64,000 nt of DNA from Spongilla lacustris (Eukaryota; Porifera; Demospongiae; Spongillida; Spongillidae), in NCBI GenBank assembly GCA_949361645.1, contig OX442415.1, positions 717,501 to 781,500 of the forward strand. Reading direction: 5' to 3'. A program made the translations under genes and the position numbers. Of the stretch, positions 22,801 to 36,290 are shown piece by piece. Position 1 is the first letter of the stretch, and the number at the start of each line of letters is the position of its first letter. The notes below the pieces were generated by a model. That model did no database searches. It saw only the letters and a list, made by a program, of their open reading frames with translations, and was not told the origin of the DNA.

Positions 22801-25800
22801 CCCTCCTCATACATGCACATCACCCTCACCCCTCCTCATACATGTACATCACCCTCACCCCTCCTCATACATGTACATCACCCTCACCCCTCCTCATACA
22901 TGTACATCACCCTCACCCCTCCTCATACATGTACATCACCCTCACTCCTCCTCATACATGTACATCACCCTCACCCCTCCTCATACATGTACATCACCCT
23001 CACCCCTCATACATGTACATCACCCTCACCCCTCCTCATACATGTACATCACCCTCACCCCTCCTCATACAAGTACATCACCCTCACCCCTCCCCATACA
23101 TGTACATCACCCTCACCCCTCCTCATACATGTACATCACCCTCACTCCTCATACATGTACATCACCCTCACCCCTCCTCATACATGTACATCACCCTCAC
23201 CCCTCCTCATACATGTACATCACCCTCACCCCTCCTCATACTTGAACATCACCCTCACCCCTCCTCATACATGCACATCACCCTCACCCCTCCTCATACA
23301 TGTACATCACCCTCACCCCTCCTCATACATGTACATCACCCTCACCCCTCCTCATACTTGAACATCACCCTCACCCCTCCTCATACATGTACATAACCCT
23401 CACCCCTCCTCATACATGTACATCACCCTCACCCCTCCTCATACTTGAACATCACCCTCACCCCTCCTCATACATGCACATCACCCTCACTCCTCATACA
23501 TGTACATCACCCTCACCCCTCCTCAAACATGTACATCACCCTCACCCCTCCTCATACATGTACATCGCCCTCACCCCTCCTCATACATGTACATCACCCT
23601 CACCCCTCCTCATACATGTACATCACCCTCACCCCTCCTCATACATGTACATCACCCTCACCCCTCCTCATACATGTACATCACCCTCACTCCTCCTCAT
23701 ACATGTACATCACCCTCACCCCTCCTCATACATGTACATCACCCTCACCCCTCCTCATACATGTACATCACCCTCACCCCTCCTCATACATGTACATCAC
23801 CCTCACCCCTCCTCATACATGTACATCACCCTCACCCCTCCTCATACATGTACATCACCCTCACCCCTCCTCATACATGTACATCACCTTCACCCCTCCT
23901 CATACATGTACATCACCCTCACCACTCCTCATACATGAACATCACCCTCACCCCTCCTCATACATGTACATCACCCTTACCCCTCCTCATACATGTACAT
24001 CACCCTCACCCCTCCTCATACATGTACATCACCCTCACTCCTCATACATGTACATCACCCTCACCCCTCCTCATACATGTACATCACCCTCACCCCTCCT
24101 CATACATGTACATCACCCTCACCCCTCCTCATACATGTACATCACCCTCACCCCTCCTCATACATGTACATCACCCTCACCCCTCCTCATACATGTACAT
24201 CACCCTCACCACTCCTCATACATGAACATCACCCTCACCCCTCCTCATACATGTGCATCACCCTCACCCCTCCTCATACATTTACATCACCCACACCCCT
24301 CCTCATACATGTACATCACCCTCACCCCTCCTCATACATGTACATCACCCTCACCCCTCCTCATACATGTACATCACCCTCACCCCTCCTCATACATGTA
24401 CATCACCCTCACCCCTCCTCATACATGTACATCACCCTCACCCCTCCTCATACATGTACATCACCCTCACCCCTCCTCATACATGAACATCACCCTCACC
24501 CCTCCTCATACATGTACATCACCCTCACCCCTCCTCATACATGTACATCACCCTCACCCCTCCTCATACATGTACATCACCCTCACCCCTCCTCATACAT
24601 CACCCTCACCCCTCCTCATACATGTACATCACCCTCACCCCTCCTCATACATGTACATCACCCTCACCCCTCCTCATACATGTACATCACCCTCACCCCT
24701 CCTCATACATCACCCTCACCCCTCCTCATACATCACCCTCACCCCTCCTCATACATGTACATCACCCTCACCCCTCCTCATACATGCACATCACCCTCAC
24801 CCCTCCTCATACATGTACATCACCCTCACCCCTCCTCATACATGTACATCACCCTCACCCCTCCTCATGCATGTACATCACCCTCACCCCTCTTCAACAC
24901 CCTCACCCCTCCTCATACATGTACATCACCCTCACCCCTCCTCATACATGTACATCACCCTCACCACTCCTCATACATGTACATCACCCTCACCCCTCCT
25001 CATACATGTACATCACCCTCACCCCTCCTCATACATGCACATCACCCTCACCCCTCCTCATACATGTACATCACCCTCACCCCTCCTCATACATGTACAT
25101 CACCCTCACCCCTCCTCATACATGTACATCACCCTCACCCCTCCTCATACATGTACATCACCCTCACCCCTCCTCATACATGTACATCACCCTCACCCCT
25201 CCTCATACATGTACATCACCCTCACCCCTCCTCATACATGTACATCACCCTCACCCCTCCTCAAACATGTACATCACCCTCACCCCTCCTCATACATGTA
25301 CATCACCCTCACCCCTCCTCATACATGTACATCACCCTCACTCCTCCTCATACATGTACATCACCCTCACCCCTCCTCATACATGTACATCACCCTCACC
25401 CCTCCTCATACATGTACATCACCCTCACCCCTCCTCATACATGTACATCACCCTCACCCCTCCTCATACATGTACATCACCCTCACCCCTCCTCATACAT
25501 GTACATCACCCTCACCACTCCTCATACATGAACATCACCCTCACCCCTCCTCATACATGTACATCACCCTCACCCCTCCTCATACATGTACATCACCCTC
25601 ACCCCTCCTCATACATGTACATCACCCTCACTCCTCATACATGTACATCACCCTCACCCCTCCTCATACATGTACATCACCCTCACCCCTCCTCATACAT
25701 GTACATCACCCTCACCCCTCCTCATACATGTACATCACCCTCACCACTCCTCATACATGAACATCACCCTCACCCCTCCTCATACATGAACATCACCCTC

Positions 25801-27635
25801 ACCCCTCCTCATACATGTGCATCACCCTCACCCCTCCTCATACATTTACATCACCCACACCCCTCCTCATACATGTACATCACCCTCACCCCTCCTCATA
25901 CATGTACATCACCCTCACCCCTCCTCATACATCACCCTCACCCCTCCTCATACATGTACATCACCCTCACCCCTCCTCATACATGTACATCACCCTCACC
26001 CCTCCTCATACATGTACATCACCCTCACCCCTCCTCATACATGAACATCACCCTCACCCCTCCTCATACATGTACATCACCCTCACCCCTCCTCATACAT
26101 GTACATCACCCTCACCCCTCCTCATACATCACCCTCACCCCTCCTCATACATGTACATCACCCTCACCCCTCCTCATACATGTACATCACCCTCACCCCT
26201 CCTCATACATGTACATCACCCTCACCCCTCCTCATACATGAACATCACCCTCACCCCTCCTCATACATGTACATCACCCTCACCCCTCCTCATACATGTA
26301 CATCACCCTCACCCCTCCTCAAACATGTACATCACCCTCACCCCTCCTCATACATGTACATCGCCCTCACCCCTCATACATGTACATCACCCTCACCCCT
26401 CCTCATACATGTACATCACCCTCACCCCTCCTCATACATGTACATCACCCTCACCCCTCCTCATACATGTACATCACCCTCACTCCTCCTCATACATGTA
26501 CATCACCCTCACCCCTCCTCATACGTGTACATCACCCTCACCCCTCCTCATACATGTACATCACCCTCACCCCTCCTCATACATGTACATCACCCTCACC
26601 CCTCCTCATACATGTACATCACCCTCACCCCTCCTCATACATGTACATCACCCTCACCCCTCCTCATACATGTACATCACCCTCACCCCTCCTCATACAT
26701 GTACATCACCCTCACCACTCCTCATACATGAACATCACCCTCACCCCTCCTCATACATGTACATCACCCTCACCCCTCCTCATACATGTACATCACCCTC
26801 ACCCTCATACATGTACATCACCCTCACCCCTCCTCATACATGTACATCACCCTCACCCCTCCTCATACATGTACATCACCCCTCCTCATACATGTACATC
26901 ACCCTCACCCCTCCTCATACATGTACATCACCCTCACTCCTCCTCATACATGTACATCACCCTCACCCCTCCTCATACATGTACATCACCCTCACCCCTC
27001 CTCATACATGTACATCACCCTCACCCCTCCTCATACATGTACATCACCCTCACCCCTCCTCATACATGCACATCACCCTCACCCCTCCTCATACATGTAC
27101 ATCACCCTCACCCCTCCTCATACATGTACATCACCCTCACCCCTCCTCATACATGTACATCACCCTCACCCCTCCTCATACATGTACATCACCCTCACCC
27201 CTCCTCATACATGTACATCACCCTCACCCCTCCTCATACATGTACATCACCCTCACCCCTCCTCATACATGTACATCACCCTCACCCCTCCTCATACATG
27301 TACATCACCCTCACCCCTCCTCATACATGTACATCACCCTCACCCCTCCTCATACATGTACATCACCCTCACCCCTCCTCATACATGTACATCACCCTCA
27401 CCCCTCCTCATACATGTACATCACCCTCACCCCTCCTCATACATGTACATCACCCTCACCCCTCCTCATACATGTACATCACCCTCACCCCTCCTCATAC
27501 ATGTACATCACCCTCACCCCTCCTCATACATGTACATCACCCTCACCCCTCCTCATACATGTACATCACCCTCACTCCTCATACATGTACATCACCCTCA
27601 CCCCTCCTCATACATGTACATCACCCTCACCCCTC
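19803..27635. repeat. 29-bp minisatellite, 7.8 kb, about 270 copies, in a PSMD2 intron
   Basis: The unit begins ATACATGTACATCACCCTCA and has a 29-bp period. Variants include loss of GTACAT (23-bp units), TTGAACATC, GTGCATC and TTTACATCACCCACAC. The rare TTTACATCACCCACAC unit occurs at 24281 and again at 25845 with the same neighbours, and CTCAAACATG units occur near 23521, 25261 and 26320, showing kilobase-scale higher-order duplication. The unit has no stop codon in any plus-strand frame and 29 is not a multiple of three, so all three frames stay open for thousands of bases with a 29-residue repeat. These frames are not genes. The array lies between PSMD2 exons 19750-19781 and 28230-28493. 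Confidence 0.95.
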
Positions 27636-28108
27636 GGCAACTACATATGCACACATCACCCAAAATACTGTTTGGTTATGAAAGCTAAGCTTTTATCATC
27701 TAAAAACATCGTATTAGTAAAGCTATAAAAGTAGCAACTCATAAATAGGCCTGTAAATGACTGTAAAAATATATTTAGCTTAAATGTACCTATTTTAGCT
27801 TCAGGTCAAATAGTGATCGGAGGGAGGGCACCTCAACATGTACACTACGTACAATAAATGTGCACACCTCGCATATGACCTGTGGGATGTACTGGTAACA
27901 GTTTGTGTAGTGTTGCAGGAATTTGAAGAGTTGTACTACATCCTATAATTAGTGTATGTAGCTTACCTCATTGCATCCATCTTCAAGAACAGAACATTTG
28001 GAGTTATCAATGTGCATCCATTTAATTAAAAAAGCATGTATCTATCGCACTTTTGTGAACACTATAATGTCCATGAGAACATTCAACAACCTTTTAGATC
28101 ATGATACT
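27636..28108. other. PSMD2 intron remainder, no coding signal
   Basis: AT-richer DNA lies between the 29-bp array and the CCCT tract. I searched it for the missing PSMD2 exon (about 35 codons preceding LHFGEP) and did not find it. Confidence 0.4.
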
Positions 28109-28209
28109 CCCTCCCTCCCTCCCTCCCTCCCTCCCTCCCTCCCTCCCTCCCTCCCTCCCTCCCTCCCTCCCTCCCTCCCTCCCTCCCTCCCTCCCTCCCT
28201 CCCTCCCTC
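28109..28209. repeat. (CCCT)n microsatellite forming the polypyrimidine tract of a PSMD2 acceptor
   Basis: About 25 CCCT units end 20 bp before the AG at 28228-28229. Copy B has a short version (41576-41597). The tract thus replaces the normal polypyrimidine tract of this acceptor and has expanded in copy A. Confidence 0.9.
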
Positions 28210-28229
28210 TCCACCCTCCCTCCTCCTAG

Positions 28230-29440
<1,211 letters not shown>

Positions 29441-29800
29441 AACTAATGTTATTCATGATGACATCACGTGCACACAGTTGTGGTTATGTAGCTATTATGG
29501 TTTATTATTGTTATGTTGTACACCAGTCAGAAATATGCAAATTTCAGGGTTCCCACGCTATATTGAATGGTGTACTTAGGTATTAATTTCAATTATTTTA
29601 TTGAAAAGGCATTGAAATGCAGGCAATCTCTTGAAAAGGCATTAAATTTCCTAGTCCCTTTTGTATCTATTAATCGCGCGTTGTGCGATCGTACGTAACA
29701 CGGACACCTATGTGCGCCTACAGCAGTTATTTTCGTCAGATATGTGTTTTAAAAGGATATTAATTCTAAAATTTAAGTAACGCGTCACGTGCAGAACATG
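29441..29800. other. Downstream of PSMD2 copy A, no gene
   Basis: The first 100 bases match the DNA after copies B and C, then copy A diverges at about 29540. AT-rich sequence follows. No coding signal was seen. Confidence 0.4.
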
Positions 29801-29930
29801 GGTAAGTGCGCTTTTCATTTTGAGCGAACCCTTTGTACAGTGTGTGACTGGCTGAATATAAAAAGGACAGATACAAAGCGTTTTGTGCAGTGTGTAAAAA
29901 AGACTTCTCTCTTGGCACGATGGGAGAGTC
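29801..29930 (+). pseudogene. BED-like zinc-finger fragment
   Basis: MGKCAFHFERTL in one frame is followed, after a frame break, by AEYKKDRYKAFCAVCKKDFS and LGTMGES in another. The CxxC pair within YKAFC..C.K.FS...MGE is typical of BED-like fingers found in transposon-derived and host proteins of invertebrates. The H half is absent because the sequence runs straight into the RT-tail repeat at about 29930. Confidence 0.5.
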
Positions 29931-30152
29931 AGTATCTGTTTAATGCATGCTATGTGTGCAATTTATATTTACTGGTATATTTATATTTGTAGCATCAAAA
30001 TTAAAAGGTTACATAACAATGGGTGGACAAGCTTATGATACCCAGTATATATAGATCATAATAAAATTGAATGACTACGAGCGTTGCCATTTTATAATAG
30101 TTGCAGTTAAGAGGCACCCGAATCAGTCTTGGAATCTGAAGCAAAAGAGAAT

Positions 30153-30425
30153 AAAAGGATTTATGAACAAGCTGGCTTTGACAGGAGGGGTAACTTTACA
30201 CCACTAGTGATGGCAGTTGATGGACATCATCCCAGAGAGGCAGGACATTTTTTGAAAAGACTACAGTAGCATCAAACTTGGTCCACAAATGGGGAAAACC
30301 CCTCAGTACTCTCAAACATGTAGCTACGTTAGGGCACGTCTATCCTTTGCCATATAAGGGCATCCAGTTTGTGTTAGAGGGGCTCACGAGTGAGGTGGAG
30401 AAGTTGGCTTATAAGTTCCATGATG
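30153..30425 (+). mobile_element. RT C-terminal tail fragment, copy b
   Basis: Sibling of the 8070-8345 fragment with the same NFTPLVMAVDGH block, the GHFLKRL-like continuation and a broken LCLRGSR-like end. It diverges after about 30430. The upstream 200 bp also match copies a and d. Confidence 0.55.
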
Positions 30426-30720
30426 GGACACTGTTCATGGGCGTATGCATAAACGACAAAAACAGTGTGAATTATTCAGTTCCATGCATATGAAAAAAAA
30501 TGCCGAATTGCCTGTGAGCACAGATGTTTAGATTCCACTAGTGTAATAATTTGGTCACATATGAAAACAAGTCAGAACCAAGCTAAGCAGACAGTTGTAA
30601 CAACTGACAGACATCTTTTTGTATGGAGCACTCCTGAATTCTTTAGGTGCCAGATGGATTATCATACATGTATCAAATAATGTTTGCATGCCACTCAAGT
30701 ACTGAACATGTATATAATAA

Positions 30721-31240
30721 TTTACACCACTAGTGATGGCAGTTGATGGACATCATCCCAGAGAGGCAGGACATTTTTTGAAAAGACTATACAGTAGCAG
30801 CAAACCTGGTTCACAAATGGGGGAAACCCCTACTCTCAGACATGTGGCTACGTTAGGGCACGTCTAGCCTTTGCCATCATAAGGGCATCCAGTTTGTGTT
30901 AGAGGGGCTCACGGGTGAGGTGGAGAAGTTGGCTTATAGGTTCCATGATGGGACACCGCTCAGTACTCTATCTTACCTTGATCGTGTGTTCATCACTGAT
31001 CGTAACTATATTTTTCAATGCTATTTTACTATTGTTTTTAATTTTATACATGGCGATTATCGTTGTTCGATCCTTTGACATGCGATGGGTCCTTACTTTT
31101 TACTCAACTGGATTAAGCAGGCTTTGTCCATATGCAGCGACAGACCAGCCGAGATGCGGGGGGGCCGGGGGGGGGGGGGGGGGGGGGGCCACTTTTGATT
31201 TTGGGTATGCTGAGCCCGCTTACTTTTTGTGCCAATATTA
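30721..31240 (+). mobile_element. RT C-terminal tail fragment, copy c, with poly-G
   Basis: This copy starts abruptly inside the FTPLV block and runs through LSFAIIRASSLCLRGSR-like coding, then the shared non-coding tail. It contains a G-rich tract (GGGGGCCGG followed by 18 G at 31171-31188). It joins at about 31300 to a block matching kelch upstream DNA. Confidence 0.55.
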
Positions 31241-31329
31241 ACTAGGTACTGATTATAATGCACGTCCATTTGTGGAAGCATTTCATTTGTTATTTTCATC
31301 AACAAAGGTCTACAACACTCTACAAAGCT

Positions 31330-31560
31330 TCTACCTAACAACGATACCGACAACTGCTCAGAATGAACAGACGTCAGCGCCTCATCCTTTTACGGAAATC
31401 TGCGCATGCGCAACATACATCCGGCTGTGTTCATATCAGGGATATTTAGTACTGTCTTAGTTTGTCTTTCCTGCGCTCTTCCTCACGAGGGCGAGCATTC
31501 AGATTCAGTGCAATAGATCTAGCTGTGGCAAAAGCCAAAGTTCCGTCAGTATCTGTTTAA
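31330..31560. repeat. Copy of kelch upstream (promoter) DNA
   Basis: This stretch matches 7625-7850 and partly 59350-59450, including the NRF-1-type palindrome at 31401-31412. Here no kelch gene follows on the minus strand, so the promoter-like block has been copied without the gene. Confidence 0.6.
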
Positions 31561-31739
31561 TGCATTCTTTGATATTTGTAGCATCAAAATTAAAGGGTTA
31601 AATAACAATGGGTGGACAAGCTTATGATACCCAGTATATATAGATCGTAATAAAATTGAATGACTACGAGCGTTGCCATTTTATAATAGTTGCAGTTAAG
31701 AGGCACCCGAATCAGTCTTGGAATCTGGAGCAAAAGAGA

Positions 31740-32715
31740 AGAAAAGGATTTATGAACAAGCTGGCTTTGACAGGAGGGGTAACTTTACACCACTAGTGAT
31801 GGCAGTTGATGGACCATTTTTTGAAAAGACTATACAGTAGCAGCAAACCTGGTTCACAAATGGGGGAAACCCCTACTCTCAGACATGTGGCTACGTTAGG
31901 GCACGTCTAGCCTTTGCCATCATAAGGGCATCCAGTTTGTGTTAGAGGGGCTCACGAGTGAGGTGGAGAAGTTGGCTTATAGGTTCCATGATGGGACATC
32001 GCTCAGTACTCTATCTTACCTTGATCGTGTGTTCATCACTGATCGTAACTATATTTTTCAATGCTATTTTACTACTGTTTTTAATTTTATACATGCTAAC
32101 ATGGCGATTATCGTTGTTCGATCCTTTGACATGCGATGGGTCCTTACTTTTTACTCAACTGTATTAAGCAGGCTTTGTCAATATGCAGCGACAGACCAGC
32201 CGAGATGAGAACAAATCACTTTGCATGCTCAAGCGTAGGGGGGGGGGGGGGGGCCACTTTTGATTTTGGGGATGCTGAACCCGCTTACTTTTTGTGCCAA
32301 TATTAACTAGGTACTGATTATCATGCACGTCCGTTTGTGGAAGCATTTCATTTGTTTTTTTTCAACCCAAAGTTGTGGAGGAGTCAAAGATTCTTACTAA
32401 ATCACCAATTAACTCTTCCTCGACCTCGTATTAGGCGGTACGGCAGTGATTCTCAGTGACCCTTGCAATTGCATGCACAGTTCCATTAAACACCTGCATG
32501 ATGCCGACTATTATAAAGACAGATATATAAATAATGCACAGCTATCTATGGCGTTTTGATCAAGGTCTTCTTAGGGCTACTACAAACGTCCTTTGCTGAA
32601 GGCAGCAAACGTGAATGAAAAACGATGCATGTTATATGTACACCAAGGATGTTGACAGCCAGAATTAAATTGCATTAGCAATTTCTGATTTTGTACTGAG
32701 ATATGAAGAAAATGA
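31740..32715 (+). mobile_element. RT C-terminal tail fragment, copy d, with non-coding tail
   Basis: Same coding remnants as copies a-c but with about 20 bp missing after GATGG at 31812 (the HHPREAG segment). The tail with poly-G at 32239-32252 and the stretch to 32715 match 8500-9080. The ATG-initiated frames in these repeats (reading EVEKLAYRF) are shadows of the RT-tail frame. Confidence 0.55.
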
Positions 32716-32719
32716 TGAT

Positions 32720-33270
32720 TAATGATAGATTAACCGCACACCTACATGTAGGCGAAAAACGTGGCGTTATATTGCGACCTCTGGTCCTCGCATTGAATGT
32801 GAATCAATGGCGCATAAAACTTTCAGCTCTAATAATGTACCACTAAACCATTGCGCTAGCTTCATTTTTAATTCACTTCGGTGATTCTTAAACCATCGGC
32901 TCAGGCTCTGTAGATATTCGATCGAGATGGAGGAGCGTATAAAAATTGCCTACGATCTTGATGGCGGATGGCATAAAAGTTGGAAATCGCGTGTGTTTGG
33001 CGACAGGAGGTCAAAAAATAGCTGTCTAAACAACGAAAAAGCTTGTAGCAAAGGTTTGAGACGATTGGAACAACTTGAGCAAAAGAGGGGCGTGTCCGAA
33101 CCAGAGCGTACGTAGTAGCTGGCGTTGTTTTCTGACGCTACCTTGCAAGTAGCCCTCTTTGCTGTACTGATTATGCTTATTTCTAGCGTTGGATATTTAA
33201 TGTTCATTGTTTGGAATAACGCGATTTGCAACGCCTACATGTAGGTTAACACGCCTACATGTAGTGGTCG
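32720..33270. mobile_element. MITE-like insert in RT-tail copy d
   Basis: Relative to copy a (9060-9120), about 550 bp are inserted between conserved flanks. The insert carries CCTACATGTAGGCG near its left end (about 32742) and the inverse CGCCTACATGTAGG near its right end (about 33233). The right part is repeated at 34322-34462 and the left part at 61880-61990. It includes a 62-codon frame (32927-33115, MEERIKIAYDLDGG) of unknown meaning. Its class is not known. Confidence 0.4.
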
Positions 33271-33274
33271 ACCT

Positions 33275-33570
33275 AGATCCCTCTTATAGAACAGAGGCTG
33301 AGAATATGAGCTTCACTGTCCTTCACTGCACATTGTATCGACAGCAACAGCTAAGAACGGTCCTTTTATTTTAAAATGCATGAAACATTAAAACAGTGTG
33401 GATGCCGCTTGCTTGCGTTATAATTACAAGTAACGTAGTACATGTCAGTATGCGCTACAGCAAAATACTTTACACAAGCCAATTAATGAACGTCGAAGAA
33501 ATGCTTTTGGCAACTTGGTATTGATGCAACTGCCGGCTATACATATATGACTATACAATTATAATTAATT
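33275..33570. repeat. Repeat shared with 9105-9420
   Basis: CCCTCTTATAGAACAGAGGC onward matches the sequence downstream of RT-tail copy a, so it resumes the same long repeat after the insert. Confidence 0.6.
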
Positions 33571-34058
33571 ATACATGTATAATCCGCCCCAATAAGTACA
33601 GTTACATCACCTCCCATGCGTACCATTCTTTCATACCTGTTGCCTTTGAAACTACAGTAGTCTGCGGCCCTCGCTCCGTGTACATACTACCTGATTGCAT
33701 GCACATGTATTGTGTATCTTAATTATATACACTAACATTTTTGCCGGCCAAACATCAATCAATCAATCAGCTAGGTATAACATTATAAAATAATCGTGTT
33801 ATAACATTCGAATTGCTGTATCTTCCGAACGATAAAGGCTATCGACTTCCTATTTTCAACACTTCATACTATACCATTTCTCCAGCCTTTTTAGTTCCGT
33901 AATTCTTAGCTTCCTGATGGTTTACCGAACTTTTACCCATATGCATTTGAGTTGCATGCAACAAGTTGCCTCATTTATGCCGGCCTTTAAACACTTTCCC
34001 TTTTACAGCACACACCTCAGTGTAGAACTGGATATCCTTATGCTTCTTCTTTCCTATG
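33571..34058. other. No recognised content
   Basis: AT-rich sequence with no motif or frame of interest. A short segment near 33810-33900 resembles 61590-61650 in reverse orientation (CTTCCTATTTTCAACACTTC). Confidence 0.3.
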
Positions 34059-34320
<262 letters not shown>

Positions 34321-34465
34321 TTAGCGTACGTAGTAGCTGGCGTTGTTTTCTGACGCCACCTTGCAAGTAGCCCTCTTTGCTATACTGATTATGCTTATTT
34401 CAAGCGTTGGCTATTTGTTCATTGTTTGGAATAACGCGATTTGCAACGCCTACATGTAGGTTAAC

Positions 34466-35104
34466 AGCAGCAAACTTCGTCCATAAATGGGGAAAACCCT
34501 GCTCTCAAACATGTGGCTGCATTAGAGCACGTCTATCCTTTGCCATCATAAGGGCATCCAGTTTGTGTTTGAGGGGCTCACGAGTGAGGTGGAGAAGTTG
34601 GCTTATAGGTTCCATGATGGGACACCGCTCAGTACTCTATCTTACCTTGATCGTGTGTTCATCACTGATCGTAACTATTGCTATTTTAGTATTGTTTTTA
34701 ATTTTACATCAGTGGCGATTATCGTAGTTCGATCCTTTGACATGCGATGGGTCCTTACTTTTTACTCAACTGGATTAAGCAGGCTTTGTCAATATGCAGC
34801 GCGACAGACCAGCCGAGATGAGAACAAATCACTTTGCTCAAGTTAAGCGGGGGGGCCGGGGGTGGGGGCCACTTTTAATTTTGGGGATGCTGAGCCCCTC
34901 ACTTTTTAATTGTGCCAATATTTATATCGATTAACTGATTCGCACAGGGGCGGAAATGAACTGATTATCATGCACGTCCGTTTGTGGAAGCATTTCATTT
35001 GTCATTTTCATCCCAAAGTTGTGGAGGAGTCAAAGATCCTTACTAAATCACCAACTCTTCCTCGTATTAGGCGGTACGGCAGTGATTCTGAGTCTTTTTT
35101 CTGA
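34466..35104 (+). mobile_element. RT C-terminal tail fragment, copy e, with non-coding tail
   Basis: FVHKWGKPCSQTCGC continues in one frame into LSFAIIRASSLCLRGSR, the longest unbroken version in this window. The tail carries a broken G-rich run at 34848-34867 and then sequence equal to 8665-8800. It ends at about 35104 where unique DNA begins. Confidence 0.6.
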
Positions 35105-35390
35105 CCCTATCCAGTGAGCGTACTACGTACGTTACCAGATTCAACCATTTTCTCTGGGTATGTACGATTGGTGTTGATTGGGTTCCCTTCTCTCTATTCA
35201 CTAGCTATGCTATCATCTATGGAATAATTGGATACAGAAGTTTTCCCCGCGACTCGCCACAAATTACATCATAGGCATACGCCCGCGCGAAAATTAATTT
35301 CCAAGCCACACCTGCTGATCAATGGCCGAAGGGGTACAACACAAGCTAGATGTGGCGGCAAAGGCTGCCTCCTACAATATGCTCCTTCAG

Positions 35391-35438
35391 GCAAGACGCT
35401 CATACGTTGATGTAACATTATGAGCACGTGATGAACAG
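35391..35438 (+). other. GC-AG intron of RFT1
   Basis: The donor CAG|GCAAGA and acceptor GAACAG| flank 48 bp. Joining keeps phase 0 and reads MLLQ-ILLRVGTF, which agrees with the family pattern LLQVLFR..TF. Confidence 0.5.
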
Positions 35439-35910
35439 ATCTTGCTACGCGTGGGGACCTTCGTCGTGAACGGGTTTGTTCTTCGGTAGAACTGCTGGGA
35501 GTCGTCAATATGAGGCGAGGAGCATTACGTGTAGCAGCTACCATGGTTACGTCACCCAATATATCTGCAGGTTGACGTTGCTGTATGATACAGTTCTGTT
35601 TCTCTCTCGCGAAGCCTTAGCAAAGCTTGTCCATCTGAGGATATAAAATGGCGCCATGTTAACAATTTGATGTGTTGTAGGTGAGCTGTGGTTTATACCA
35701 TAGATATTAGACTGCACGTGCTGACGCTCCTCCCCCCATTTAGTCCTGTGTTGGGACTAGTGACGTCATGTCTGGTGTCACTGTTGTGGCTTAGCCCCCT
35801 GCTGAAGCAGCCCAACGTGCCCTATGACGTCATAGGGGTGGCACTGTTCTCTGTGTCAGCCATTACTGAGCTGGTAGCTGAACCACTGTGGGTGATGGGC
35901 CAGGCCGCCA

Positions 35911-36290
35911 GATGTCATACAGGCACCACTATGTCAGGCTGAAGGTAAGGGGGTACGGTAGCCCCTCCCCCTATGATGTCATAGAGGCACCACTATGTCA
36001 GGCTGAAGGTAAGGGGGGTACGGTAGCCCCTTCCCCTATGATGTCATAGAGGCACCACTATGTCAGGCTGAAGGTAAGGGGGTACGGTAGCCCCTCCCCC
36101 TATGATGTCATAGAGGCACCACTATGTCAGGCTGAAGGTAAGGGGGTATGGTAGCCCCTCCCCCTATGATGACATAGAGGCACCACTATGTCAGGCTGAA
36201 GGTAAGGGGGTATGGTAGCCCCTCCCCCTATGATGTCATAGAGGCACCACTATGTCAGGCTGAAGGTAAGGGGGGTACGGTAGCCCCTCC
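35911..36290 (+). repeat. 64-bp tandem repeat carrying an RFT1 mini-exon and splice sites, six copies
   Basis: The segment AGGCACCACTATGTCAGGCT plus GAAG|GTAAGG starts at 35921, 35985, 36050, 36114, 36178 and 36242. In five copies it is preceded by CATAG. Each such unit is thus AG, 24 nt coding RHHYVRLK, then a GTAAGG donor. The coding part corresponds to the short segment after EPLWVMGQ in RFT1. Confidence 0.8.

Noticed and set aside
19803..27635. CRISPR array
   Set aside because: Units abut directly with no variable spacers, no cas genes, and the host genes are eukaryotic and split.
19807..27728. Very long open frames (up to about 1180 codons) in three plus-strand frames
   Set aside because: They are produced by a stop-free 29-bp repeat read in all frames; no start context, domain or unique sequence.
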